NCBI RefSeq assembly: GCF_002847445.1 | Contig: NZ_CP025430.1 | Span: 806,001-870,000, forward strand | Reading direction: 5' to 3' | Length of the DNA stretch: 64,000 bases | From: Paracoccus zhejiangensis | Lineage (GTDB): Bacteria > Pseudomonadota > Alphaproteobacteria > Rhodobacterales > Rhodobacteraceae | Part shown: positions 31,361 through 40,418 of the stretch, piece by piece | How the letters are laid out: each line of letters begins with the position of its first letter | How positions within the stretch are numbered: the stretch's first letter is position 1 | Translations under genes and position numbers: made by a program | Notes under the pieces: generated by a model | Databases searched by the model: none | What the model saw: the letters and a program-made list of their open reading frames with translations, nothing else | Told to the model about the DNA's origin: nothing

Positions 31361-33669
31361 TCATGAAGGACGAGATCAGCATCAAGGGCCTGGCCCACAT
31401 GGATACCGCCCATGACAGCGCCGCGAAGCATGTCACCGGACGGGCCGAATACACCGACGACCTGGCCGAGCCGCAGGGCTTGCTGCACGCCTATCTGGGC
31501 CTCTCGAAATGCGCACATGGCCGCATTACCGCGATGGATCTGGAGGCCGTGCGCGCCGCCCCCGGCGTCATCGACGTGCTGACCGCCGCCGATCTGCCGG
31601 GCGTTAACGATGTCTCGCCCGCCGGCCACCATGACGACCCGATCCTGGCCGAGCAAGAGGTGAAATTCTGGGGCCAGCCGGTCTTTGCCGTCGTCGCCGA
31701 GACCCGCGATCAGGCCCGCCGCGCCGCCGCGCTGGCGAAGATCAGCTATGAGCCGCTGCTCCAAGCGCTGGATCCGATGGGCGCCAAGGCCGCCGGCATG
31801 GATTACGTCACCGATCCCCTGACCCTGCGCCGGGGCGATGCCGCGCAGGGCCTTGCCGCCGCGCCGCGCCGGATCAAGGGCCGCTTTGGCATCGGCGGGC
31901 AGGATCACTTCTATCTCGAGGGCCAGATCGCCATGGCGGTGCCGGGCGAGGACGAGGATGTCACCATCAACGTCTCGACCCAGCACCCCAGCGAGGTGCA
32001 GCACATGGTTGCCCATGTGCTGGGCGTGCAGAGCCATTCCGTGGTTGTGAACGTGCGCCGCATGGGCGGGGGCTTTGGCGGCAAGGAAACGCAGATGAAC
32101 CTCTTCGCCTGCGTCGCCGCCGTGGCCGCGAAGAAATGGAACCGCGCGGTGAAGATCCGCCCCGACCGCGACGACGACATGTCCGCCACCGGCAAGCGCC
32201 ATGATTTCGTGGTGGATTACGAGGTCGGTTTTGACGATCAGGGCCGCATCCTCGCCGTCGATGGCGACTGGTATGCGCGTTGCGGCTTCTCCGCCGACCT
32301 CTCCGGGCCGGTGACCGACCGCGCGCTGTTTCACGCCGACAACGCCTATTACTATCCCGATGTCCGCGTCAGCAGCCACCCGATGCGCACCAATACGGTC
32401 AGCAACACCGCCTTCCGCGGCTTTGGCGGCCCGCAGGGCGTGATCGTGGCCGAGCGGATGATCGAGGAAATCGCCTATGCCCTTGGCCGCGACCCCTTGG
32501 AGATCCGCAAGGCCAACCTCTATCAGAACGGCCAGCTGACCCCCTACCATCAGGAGGTCACCGACCAGATCCTGCCGCAGATGTTCGCCGAGCTGGAGGC
32601 CAGCAGCGACTATCAGGCGCGGCGTCAGGCGGTGCTCGACTGGAACGCCAAGGGCGGGGTGATCCGCAAGGGCATCGCGCTGACCCCGGTGAAATTCGGC
32701 ATCAGCTTCACCGCCACCTGGTACAATCAGGCCGGTTCGCTGATCCACATCTATTCCGACGGCTCCATCGCGCTGAATCATGGCGGGACCGAGATGGGGC
32801 AGGGGCTGAACACCAAGGTCGCGCAGGTCGTGGCAGAGGCGTTCCAATGCGACCTGAGCCGGGTCAAGATCACCAAGACCACGACCGAGAAGGTGCCGAA
32901 CACCTCGGCCACGGCGGCTTCCTCGGGGACTGATCTCAACGGCATGGCGGCGCTGGACGCGGCCGAGCAGATCAAGACCCGGCTGGTCGATTTCGTCGCC
33001 GAACGTTGGCAGGCGCCGAAGGATCAGGTGCGTTTCGTTCCCGGCCATATCATGGCGGGCGAGACCGCCATCCCCTTCGACGAGGTGATCAAGGCCGCCT
33101 ATATGGCGCGCATCCACCTGTCGGCGGCGGGTTTCTACAAGACGCCCAAGATCCACTGGGACCGTTCAACCGGGCGGGGCCGGCCCTTCTATTACTTCGC
33201 CTATGGCGCGGCGGTGGCCGAGGTTTCGGTCGATACGCTGACTGGGGAATATGTCATCGACCGCGCCGATGTGCTGCATGACGTGGGCCGCAGCCTGAAC
33301 CCGATCATCGACAAGGGGCAGGTCGAGGGCGCCTTCGTGCAGGGCACCGGCTGGCTGACCTGCGAGGAACTCTGGTGGAGCGAGAAGGGCGAGCTGAAGA
33401 CCCACGCCCCGTCCACCTACAAGATCCCGCTGGCCTCGGACCGCCCGCGCGTCTTCAACGTCAAGCTGGCCGACTGGTCGGAAAACACCGAGCGCAGCAT
33501 CAAACGGTCGAAGGCCGTGGGTGAGCCGCCCTTCATGCTGGGCATCTCGGTCTTCGAGGCGATCAACATGGCCGTGGCCTCGGTCGCCGATTACCGCGAA
33601 CCGGCGCGGCTCGACGCCCCCGCCACGCCCGAACGGGTGCTGATGGGCATCAGGCGGCTGCAGGGATGA
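31357..33669 (+). CDS. xdhB: Xanthine dehydrogenase large (molybdopterin) subunit XdhB
   Basis: A 770-residue subunit that binds the molybdenum cofactor and the purine. Recognisable motifs are GQDHFYLEGQIAMAVPGEDE in the substrate channel, RRMGGGFGGKE near residues 225-236, NTAFRGFGGPQG near 350, and EMGQGLNTKVAQV and the active-site Glu region KAVGEPPFMLGIS near the C-terminus. Length and motifs are those of bacterial XdhB. It is coupled to xdhA before it and xdhC after it by ATGA overlaps. Confidence 0.95.
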   Translation: MIMKDEISIKGLAHMDTAHDSAAKHVTGRAEYTDDLAEPQGLLHAYLGLSKCAHGRITAMDLEAVRAAPGVIDVLTAADLPGVNDVSPAGHHDDPILAEQEVKFWGQPVFAVVAETRDQARRAAALAKISYEPLLQALDPMGAKAAGMDYVTDPLTLRRGDAAQGLAAAPRRIKGRFGIGGQDHFYLEGQIAMAVPGEDEDVTINVSTQHPSEVQHMVAHVLGVQSHSVVVNVRRMGGGFGGKETQMNLFACVAAVAAKKWNRAVKIRPDRDDDMSATGKRHDFVVDYEVGFDDQGRILAVDGDWYARCGFSADLSGPVTDRALFHADNAYYYPDVRVSSHPMRTNTVSNTAFRGFGGPQGVIVAERMIEEIAYALGRDPLEIRKANLYQNGQLTPYHQEVTDQILPQMFAELEASSDYQARRQAVLDWNAKGGVIRKGIALTPVKFGISFTATWYNQAGSLIHIYSDGSIALNHGGTEMGQGLNTKVAQVVAEAFQCDLSRVKITKTTTEKVPNTSATAASSGTDLNGMAALDAAEQIKTRLVDFVAERWQAPKDQVRFVPGHIMAGETAIPFDEVIKAAYMARIHLSAAGFYKTPKIHWDRSTGRGRPFYYFAYGAAVAEVSVDTLTGEYVIDRADVLHDVGRSLNPIIDKGQVEGAFVQGTGWLTCEELWWSEKGELKTHAPSTYKIPLASDRPRVFNVKLADWSENTERSIKRSKAVGEPPFMLGISVFEAINMAVASVADYREPARLDAPATPERVLMGIRRLQG

Positions 33670-34403
33670 TCCGGGTCCGGGTCATATCGGCGCGCGGATC
33701 CACCCCGCGCGAGGCCGGGGCCGAGATGTTCGTGGGCCCGGCCAGCGTCACCGGCACCATCGGCGGCGGGCAGCTGGAATACATGGCGATCGACCGCGCC
33801 CGACAGTTGCTGGGGAAGGACGAGGCCGAGGCGCGGATGGACATCCCCCTTGGGCCCGAGATCGGCCAGTGCTGCGGCGGGCGGGTGATCCTGCAACTCG
33901 ACCGGGGCGAACCGCGCCGCGAGAGCCATCCCGAGGTGCTGATCTTCGGCGCGGGCCATGTCGGGCGCGCGCTGGCGCAGGCGCTGATGGCCCTGCCGCT
34001 GTCGCCGGTGCTGATCGACAGCCGTGCCGCGGAACTGGCCATGGCCGCCCCCGGCATCCCGCACCGGCTGACCCCCTTGCCCGAGGCCGAGATTCGCAGC
34101 GCCAAACCCGGCAGCGCCATCATCATCCTGACCCATGACCACGCGCTGGATTTCCTGCTGGCTGCCGAGGCGCTGGCCCGCCGCGATCTGCCCTATATCG
34201 GCATGATCGGCAGCGCGACGAAGCGCGCGCAATTCCACCGCTTCGCCCGTGCACGCGGCATTGATCCCGCCCCGCTGGTCTGCCCGATCGGCGCCAATGA
34301 TACCGGCGACAAGCGCCCCGCCGTCATCGCCGCCTTTACCGCGACCGAACTTCTGGTCGAACTGACTGCCTCATTTTCGGAAACACATTCATGCGACAGC
34401 TGA
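33666..34403 (+). CDS. xdhC: Xanthine dehydrogenase accessory protein XdhC
   Basis: A 245-residue chaperone that loads sulfurated molybdenum cofactor into XdhB. The N-terminal domain contains ARGSTPREAGAEMFV and TIGGGQLEY, with CCGG (residues 76-79) typical of XdhC, and the C-terminal Rossmann half begins VLIFGAGHVGRALAQAL. It is shorter at the N-terminus than many homologues by roughly 15-20 residues, but its ATG overlaps the xdhB stop. The 3' end overlaps the guanine deaminase gene by 13 bp. Confidence 0.9.
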   Translation: MIRVRVISARGSTPREAGAEMFVGPASVTGTIGGGQLEYMAIDRARQLLGKDEAEARMDIPLGPEIGQCCGGRVILQLDRGEPRRESHPEVLIFGAGHVGRALAQALMALPLSPVLIDSRAAELAMAAPGIPHRLTPLPEAEIRSAKPGSAIIILTHDHALDFLLAAEALARRDLPYIGMIGSATKRAQFHRFARARGIDPAPLVCPIGANDTGDKRPAVIAAFTATELLVELTASFSETHSCDS

Positions 34404-35668
34404 TCCGGGGCCGCGTCCTCGATTTCCACGCCGACCCGGCCGAGACCGAGGACAACCACCGCTATCTGGAAGACGGCGCCATCCTGGTCGAGGACGGGCT
34501 GATCCGCGCCGTCGGCGACTATGCCAGCCTGCGCGAACCGGGATTGGCCGAGATCGACCACCGCCCGAACCTGATCCTGCCCGGCTTCATCGATCCGCAT
34601 ATCCATTTCCCGCAGGTGCAGGTGATCGCCAGCTGGGGCGCTCAGCTTCTGGACTGGCTGAACACCTATACCTTCCCCGAGGAATCGCGCTTTGCCGATC
34701 GGGCCCATGCCACCGCGATGGCCGGGCGTTTCCTCGATCTTCTGACCGCGCATGGCACCACCAGCGCCGTGGCCTTCTGCTCCGTCCATCCCGAAAGCGC
34801 CGAGGCGCTGTTTGCCGCCTCCGAGGCGCGGAACATGGCGATGATCGCCGGCAAGGTGATGATGGACCGCAACGCCCTGCCGGCGGTGCAGGACACGCCA
34901 CAACAGGGCTATGACGACAGCAAGCGATTGCTGGAAAAGTGGCACGGGCGCGGGCGCGGGCGCTATGCCATCACCCCGCGCTTTGCCATCACCTCGAGCC
35001 CGGAACAGATGCATGCGGCGGGCACGCTGGCGGCAGAGCATCCCGATTGCCATGTCCAGACCCACATGTCCGAGAACCTGGACGAGATCGCGCTGACCAA
35101 GCAGCTTTATCCGAGTGCCCGCGACTACCTGGATGTCTACGAGAAATACGGCCTGCTCAGCGAGAACCTGCTGCTCGGTCATTGCATCCACCTGGAACCG
35201 CGCGAGATCGCCCGCATGGCCGAGACCGGAAGCCGCGCGGTCTTCTGCCCGACCTCGAACCTGTTCCTTGGCTCGGGCCTCTTCGACGAGGCCGGTCTGC
35301 GCGCCGCCGGCGTGACCAGCGGCATCGCCACCGATGTAGGCGGCGGCACCAGCTATTCCATGCTGCAGACGCTGAACGAGGGCTACAAGATCCTGCAACT
35401 GAGGGGCCAGAAGCTGACCCCGCTGGCGGCCTTCCACTGGGCCACGCGCGGCAACGCCATCGCGCTGGGGATGGAGGACGAGATCGGCACGCTGGCGAAG
35501 GGCAGCGCCGCCGATCTGGTGGTGCTCGACAGCCGCGCCACTCCGGCGATGGCGCTGCGGATGGAGCGGGCCGAGACCTTGGCGCAGGAGTTGTTCATCC
35601 TGCAGATCATGGGCGATGATCGGGCCGTGGCGCAAACCTATGTCGCGGGCCAGCCGATGAAGCGGTAA
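34391..35668 (+). CDS. guaD: Guanine deaminase
   Basis: A 425-residue zinc amidohydrolase converting guanine to xanthine, which feeds the XDH encoded just upstream. Metal and substrate motifs are present: HIHFPQV near residue 76, QTHMSEN near 223, GHCIHLE near 260 and ATDVGGGTSYSM near 315. Placed at the end of xdhABC with a 13-bp overlap, it completes a purine salvage-to-urate operon. Downstream urate oxidase or allantoin genes are not within this window. Confidence 0.93.
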   Translation: MRQLIRGRVLDFHADPAETEDNHRYLEDGAILVEDGLIRAVGDYASLREPGLAEIDHRPNLILPGFIDPHIHFPQVQVIASWGAQLLDWLNTYTFPEESRFADRAHATAMAGRFLDLLTAHGTTSAVAFCSVHPESAEALFAASEARNMAMIAGKVMMDRNALPAVQDTPQQGYDDSKRLLEKWHGRGRGRYAITPRFAITSSPEQMHAAGTLAAEHPDCHVQTHMSENLDEIALTKQLYPSARDYLDVYEKYGLLSENLLLGHCIHLEPREIARMAETGSRAVFCPTSNLFLGSGLFDEAGLRAAGVTSGIATDVGGGTSYSMLQTLNEGYKILQLRGQKLTPLAAFHWATRGNAIALGMEDEIGTLAKGSAADLVVLDSRATPAMALRMERAETLAQELFILQIMGDDRAVAQTYVAGQPMKR

Positions 35669-35793
35669 CCCGGCGTAAACGCGCGGATCGCAAGGCTTTG
35701 TTAACCAATCCCCCATCGAGCGGCCGGCGAAGCTTGGCCTCTTGGCGCGATTGGTCTATGCCCGACGGGTGACAATCCTTAGCAGGTGATCGC

Positions 35794-36966
35794 GTGTTCT
35801 ATCCCCTTGCCAGCACGACCTGGGACGATGCGGAATATGCCGCGCTCGACCGGGTGATCCAGAGCGGCCGCTTCACCATGGGCGAGGAGGTCCGCGCCTA
35901 TGAACAGGCTTTCGCGGATCACTTCGGCAAGCGTTACGGGGTGATGGCCTCGTCAGGTTCAACCGCCAATCTCTTGGCGATCGCATCAAGCTTCTGGCAT
36001 CCCGATCTCGGCTGGCGGCCCGGCGACGAGATCATCGTGCCCGCCGTCAGCTGGTCCACCACCTATTTCCCGGTGACCCAGACCGGGCTGAAGCTGCGCT
36101 TCGTCGATATCGATGCGGCGACCCTGAACATCGATCCCGACCTGGTCGCCGCCGCCATCACGCCGCGCACAAGGGCGGTCTTCGCGGTGAACCTGCTTGG
36201 GAACCCGGTCGAGGCGGATCGGCTGCGCGCGATCTGCGCCGATGCCGGCATCCTGCTGATCGAGGATAATTGCGAATCCATGGGGGCGAGCCTCGGCGGC
36301 CAGATGGCCGGGGCCTTCGGCTATTTCGGCACCTTCAGCAGCTTCTTCTCGCATCACATCTGCACCATGGAAGGCGGCATGGTCATCACCGATGACCGCA
36401 AGCTTTACGACACCATGCTGTCGATGCGCGCCCATGGCTGGACCCGTGGACTGCCCGCCGACACCCATCTGCCGGTCGATCCCGATCCCTTCGTGGCGCA
36501 ATTCCGCTTTGTCCTGCCGGGCTACAACCTGCGCCCGCTGGAGATGGAGGGCGCGCTTGGCCGGCCGCAGCTGGAAAAGCTGCCGGGCTTCGTCGCCGCG
36601 CGCCGCGCCAATGCGGCGATCTTCCAAGGCGCGTTCTCCGGTCTCGATTTTCTCGACATCCAGCAGGAGACCGGGGAATCCTCGTGGTTCGGTTTCGCCA
36701 TGCTGCTGAAGGGCCGTCTGGCCGGGCGCCGCCGCGAACTGGTTGCGGCGCTGCAGGCGGCCGAGATCGAATGCCGCCCCATCGTCGCCGGCAATTTCCT
36801 GAACAACCCGGTGATCGACAAGCTGGACCACAGCATCGGCTCGGCCATCGTCGCGGCCGAGCGGGTGGACCGTGACGGGCTGTTCGTCGGCAATCACCAC
36901 TATCCGATCCCGGCCCAGATCGCGCGCCTGCGCGAGGTGGTTCAGGCCGTCGCCGACCGTTTCTGA
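35794..36966 (+). CDS. colD: GDP-4-keto-6-deoxy-D-mannose 3-dehydratase (ColD)
   Basis: A 390-residue PLP protein of the DegT/aspartate aminotransferase fold. The usual PLP-binding lysine is replaced by His: the segment reads [15 protein letters not shown] with His187-His188, the hallmark of ColD, which removes the C3 hydroxyl of GDP-4-keto-6-deoxymannose on the way to colitose. The N-terminus [13 protein letters not shown] and the stretches [13 protein letters not shown] and [14 protein letters not shown] agree with ColD as I remember it. It starts at GTG. It heads an operon with gmd, manC and a ColC/Fcl-like gene that supply and use its substrate. Confidence 0.88.
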   Translation: MFYPLASTTWDDAEYAALDRVIQSGRFTMGEEVRAYEQAFADHFGKRYGVMASSGSTANLLAIASSFWHPDLGWRPGDEIIVPAVSWSTTYFPVTQTGLKLRFVDIDAATLNIDPDLVAAAITPRTRAVFAVNLLGNPVEADRLRAICADAGILLIEDNCESMGASLGGQMAGAFGYFGTFSSFFSHHICTMEGGMVITDDRKLYDTMLSMRAHGWTRGLPADTHLPVDPDPFVAQFRFVLPGYNLRPLEMEGALGRPQLEKLPGFVAARRANAAIFQGAFSGLDFLDIQQETGESSWFGFAMLLKGRLAGRRRELVAALQAAEIECRPIVAGNFLNNPVIDKLDHSIGSAIVAAERVDRDGLFVGNHHYPIPAQIARLREVVQAVADRF

Positions 36967-36980
36967 AAGGACCCAAAGCC

Positions 36981-38054
36981 ATGACCAAACGCGCGCTGAT
37001 CACCGGCGTCACCGGACAGGACGGGGCCTATCTGGCCGAGCTCTTGCTGTCCAAGGGTTACGAGGTCCATGGCATCAAGCGCCGGTCCTCCAGCTTCAAC
37101 ACCGGTCGCATCGATCATCTGCAGATCGACCCGCATTCGGGCAGCCAGTTCCACCTGCATCACGGCGACATGACCGATTCGACCGCGATCATCAGCACGC
37201 TGCAGCAGGTCCAGCCCGACGAGATTTACAACCTCGCCGCGCAGAGCCATGTGAAGGTTAGCTTCGAGATGCCGGAATACACGGCGAACTCGGACGCGCT
37301 TGGCGCGCTGCGAATCCTCGAGGGCATCCGGCTCTTGGGTCTGGGCGAGACAAGCCGCTTCTACCAGGCCTCGACCTCGGAGCTTTACGGCAAGGTGCAG
37401 GAGGTGCCGCAAAGCGAGACGACGCCCTTCTATCCGCGCTCGCCCTACGGCGTTGCCAAGCTTTACGCCTATTGGATCACGGTGAACTACCGCGAGGCTT
37501 ACGGCCTCTATGCCTGCAATGGCATCCTCTTCAACCACGAGAGCCCGATCCGGGGCGAGACCTTCGTGACCCGCAAGATCACCCGCGCGGTGGCGGCGAT
37601 CAGCCTTGGCCTGCAGGATCGGCTCTATCTCGGCAATCTCGACGCGCAGCGCGACTGGGGCCATGCGCGGGATTATGTCGAGGGCATGTGGCGCATCCTG
37701 CAGCACGACACGCCCGAGGATTTCGTGCTGGCCACGGGCGAGATGCATTCGGTCCGCGAGTTCTGCGAACAGGCCTTTGCCGAGACCGGCGTCGAACTGG
37801 ACTGGCGCGGCGAAGGCGTTGACGAAAAGGGCTACGAGGCAGGCACCGACCGCTGCCTGATCGAGATCGATCCGGTCTATTTCCGCCCGACCGAGGTGGA
37901 CCAGCTGCTGGGCAACCCGGCCAAGGCGCGCGAAAAACTGGGCTGGACGGCGACCACGCCCTTTGCCACGCTGGTTGCCGAGATGGTGGCCGAAGACAGG
38001 CGGCTGCTGGAAACCGAACGTCTGGCGCGCCGCGCCTATGGGATCGTCGAATGA
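36981..38054 (+). CDS. gmd: GDP-mannose 4,6-dehydratase
   Basis: A 357-residue short-chain dehydrogenase/reductase that turns GDP-mannose into GDP-4-keto-6-deoxymannose. It has the NADP-binding [14 protein letters not shown] at residues 9-22, the [16 protein letters not shown] segment, a catalytic Ser/Thr in [11 protein letters not shown] near 130 and YGVAK with Tyr near 160. It lies 14 bp after colD and overlaps manC (ATGA). Its product is the substrate shared by ColD and by GDP-fucose synthases. Confidence 0.96.
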   Translation: MTKRALITGVTGQDGAYLAELLLSKGYEVHGIKRRSSSFNTGRIDHLQIDPHSGSQFHLHHGDMTDSTAIISTLQQVQPDEIYNLAAQSHVKVSFEMPEYTANSDALGALRILEGIRLLGLGETSRFYQASTSELYGKVQEVPQSETTPFYPRSPYGVAKLYAYWITVNYREAYGLYACNGILFNHESPIRGETFVTRKITRAVAAISLGLQDRLYLGNLDAQRDWGHARDYVEGMWRILQHDTPEDFVLATGEMHSVREFCEQAFAETGVELDWRGEGVDEKGYEAGTDRCLIEIDPVYFRPTEVDQLLGNPAKAREKLGWTATTPFATLVAEMVAEDRRLLETERLARRAYGIVE

Positions 38055-39484
38055 GCAAGATCACCCCCGTCCTGTTGGCAGGCGGCAGTGGCACCAGATT
38101 GTGGCCGGCCTCGCGCAAGGCTTTCCCCAAGCAGTTCGCCCCGCTGATCGGGCCGGAATCGCTGTTCCAGGCCAGCGCAAGGCGGCTGTCTGGGCCGGGC
38201 TATGCGGCCCCGGTGGTGATGACCAATGCCGATTTCCGCTTTATCGTCGCCGAGCAGTTGGACCAGATCGGCATCAAGCACGATGCCATCGTGATCGAGC
38301 CCGAGGGCCGCAACACCGCCCCGGCGATCCTTGCCGCCGCCCTGCGGGTCGCCGAAACCGATCCACAGGCGCTGGTGCTGGTGGCGCCCTCGGACCATGT
38401 CATTCCCGACAGCGCGGCCTTTGCGGCGGCAGTCGAGGAGGGGGCGAAGGCGGCGCGTCAGGGGCGCATCGTCACCTTCGGCATCACCCCAACGCGGCCC
38501 GAAACCGGCTATGGCTATCTGCAGGTGGAGGGGCAGGGCGAGGGCGCGCTGCCGCTGCGCCGTTTCATCGAGAAGCCGCAGGCCCCGCAGGCCGAGGCGA
38601 TGCTGGCTGAGGGCGGTTACCTGTGGAACGCGGGCATCTTCCTGTTCGCCGCGCAGACCATGATCGACGCCTTCTCTGCTCATGCCCCTGACTATCTGGA
38701 ACCGGTTCAGGCCGCCGTCGACGGCGCGATCAATGACCTGGGTTTCCTGCGGCTGGCGCGTGGCCCGTGGAAGGGGCTGCGCGACGAGTCGATCGACTAC
38801 GCGGTGCTGGAGAAGGCCGACAACCTCTCGGTCGTGGCCTATTCCGGACATTGGTCTGATCTCGGGGGCTGGGATGCCGTCTGGCGCGAGTTGCAGGACA
38901 AGAGCCCGGCCCCGCGCGGCGCGGTGACAGACGCGCATTCGACCGCCATCGACTGCGACAACGTGCTGCTGCGCTCGGACAGTGCCGACATGCAGGTGGT
39001 GGGCATCGGGCTCAAGGACACAATGGTCGTCGCCACCTCGGACGCGGTGCTGGTCGCGCCGATGGACCGGGCGCAGGATGTCAAGCACGCGGTCGCGGCG
39101 CTGAAGGGGCAGGGGCGCAAGCAGGCGGTGGCCTTCCCGCGCGATCACCGGCCCTGGGGCTGGTTCGAGACGCTGGCGCTGGCCGACCGCTTTCAGGTCA
39201 AGCGCATCGTGGTCAAGCCCGGTGCAGCCCTGTCGCTGCAAAGCCATGTGCATCGGTCCGAGCACTGGATCGTCGTCAGCGGCACGGCCAAGGTGACGGT
39301 CGATGACACGGTGACGCTGGTGACCGAGAACCAGTCGATCTATGTGCCGCTTGGCGCGGTGCACCGGATGGAGAACCCCGGCAAGGTGCCGATGGTGCTG
39401 ATCGAGGTGCAGACCGGCGTCTACCTGGGCGAGGATGACATCATCCGCTACGAGGATGTCTATGCCCGCCAGACGGGCGATTGA
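38051..39484 (+). CDS. manC: Mannose-1-phosphate guanylyltransferase / mannose-6-phosphate isomerase
   Basis: A 477-residue bifunctional enzyme. The N-terminal guanylyltransferase has [20 protein letters not shown] (residues 10-29) and FIEKP, and the C-terminal cupin isomerase has [27 protein letters not shown] and a Gln/His metal site. It makes GDP-mannose for the gmd step. Start and stop overlap its neighbours as ATGA, so the operon is tightly coupled. Phosphomannomutase (manB) is not in this window. Confidence 0.96.
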   Translation: MSKITPVLLAGGSGTRLWPASRKAFPKQFAPLIGPESLFQASARRLSGPGYAAPVVMTNADFRFIVAEQLDQIGIKHDAIVIEPEGRNTAPAILAAALRVAETDPQALVLVAPSDHVIPDSAAFAAAVEEGAKAARQGRIVTFGITPTRPETGYGYLQVEGQGEGALPLRRFIEKPQAPQAEAMLAEGGYLWNAGIFLFAAQTMIDAFSAHAPDYLEPVQAAVDGAINDLGFLRLARGPWKGLRDESIDYAVLEKADNLSVVAYSGHWSDLGGWDAVWRELQDKSPAPRGAVTDAHSTAIDCDNVLLRSDSADMQVVGIGLKDTMVVATSDAVLVAPMDRAQDVKHAVAALKGQGRKQAVAFPRDHRPWGWFETLALADRFQVKRIVVKPGAALSLQSHVHRSEHWIVVSGTAKVTVDDTVTLVTENQSIYVPLGAVHRMENPGKVPMVLIEVQTGVYLGEDDIIRYEDVYARQTGD

Positions 39485-40413
39485 TGCGCGTCCTCTTGAC
39501 CGGCGGGTCGGGGATGCTGGGCCAGTCGCTGCTGCGGCTGGCGCCCGAGATCGCTCCTGACCTGACCCTGATCGCGCCCTCGCGCGCCGATCTGCCGCTG
39601 ACCGACCGGGCTGCCGTGGCGCGCTGGTTTGCCGAGAACCCGGTCGATGCGGTCATCCATGCGGCGGCGCGGGTGGGCGGCATACAGGCCAATATCGCCG
39701 ATCCGGTGGGTTTCCTGTCCGAGAACCTCGTGATGAACGAGGCCGTCATCATGGGCGCGCACCAGGCGGGCGTCGGGCGGCTGGTTTTCCTGGGCTCGTC
39801 CTGCATGTATCCCCGCGATCACCGCCAGCCGCTGGTCGAGGAAGACGTTCTCGCCGCGCCGCTGGAGCCGACGAACGAGGGTTATGCGCTGTCCAAGATC
39901 ACCGGTGCGCGGCTTTGCGATTATATCAGCCGGCAAGTGCCAGACCGGGCCTATCGCACGCTGATCCCCTGCAACCTCTTCGGCACCGGCGATCACTTCG
40001 GCAGCGCCGCTTCGCATCTGATCGCGGCGATCATCACCAAGGTGGTGGACGCGCGGAATGAGGGCGCGGGCGAGGTGGAGATCTGGGGCACGGGCCGGGC
40101 GCGGCGCGAGTTTCTGGACGTGGATCACCTGTCCCGCTTCATCCTGACGCGCCTGCCCGACCTCGAGGCGCTTCCGTGGCTCTTGAACATCGGGGCCGGG
40201 CGGGATCATTCGGTCGATGACTACTACCGTATGGTGGCGGGTCTGGCCGGGTGGCAGGGACGGTTCGTCCATGACGAGACGAAGCCCGAGGGGATGATGG
40301 CAAAGCTCATGTCCTCGGCCAAAGCCGAGGCGATCGGCTATGCCCCGCCGGGCGACATCACCCCCGACCTCGCCCGCGCCATCGCGGCCTATGAGAGCCG
40401 GAAGGCCGGATAG
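39481..40413 (+). CDS. colC: GDP-colitose synthase ColC-like (or GDP-L-fucose synthase) epimerase/reductase
   Basis: A 310-residue NADPH-binding short-chain dehydrogenase. It begins with TGGSGMLGQSLLRL, has GSSCMYPRDHRQPL near residues 100-113 and the Tyr/Lys catalytic pair in EGYALSKITG. It could perform C5 epimerisation and C4 reduction. Fcl makes GDP-L-fucose, ColC makes GDP-L-colitose. With colD in the same operon ColC is the better fit, and the SSCMYPRDH and WGTGRARREFL stretches recall ColC. The two cannot be separated with certainty by eye. Confidence 0.75.
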   Translation: MMRVLLTGGSGMLGQSLLRLAPEIAPDLTLIAPSRADLPLTDRAAVARWFAENPVDAVIHAAARVGGIQANIADPVGFLSENLVMNEAVIMGAHQAGVGRLVFLGSSCMYPRDHRQPLVEEDVLAAPLEPTNEGYALSKITGARLCDYISRQVPDRAYRTLIPCNLFGTGDHFGSAASHLIAAIITKVVDARNEGAGEVEIWGTGRARREFLDVDHLSRFILTRLPDLEALPWLLNIGAGRDHSVDDYYRMVAGLAGWQGRFVHDETKPEGMMAKLMSSAKAEAIGYAPPGDITPDLARAIAAYESRKAG

Positions 40414-40418
40414 GGCGC

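Noticed and set aside
31342..33156. 604-codon minus-strand frame opposite xdhB
   Set aside because: Antisense to a well-supported molybdopterin subunit. Composition (many His, Asp, Gly, Ala) is that of a reverse-strand shadow.
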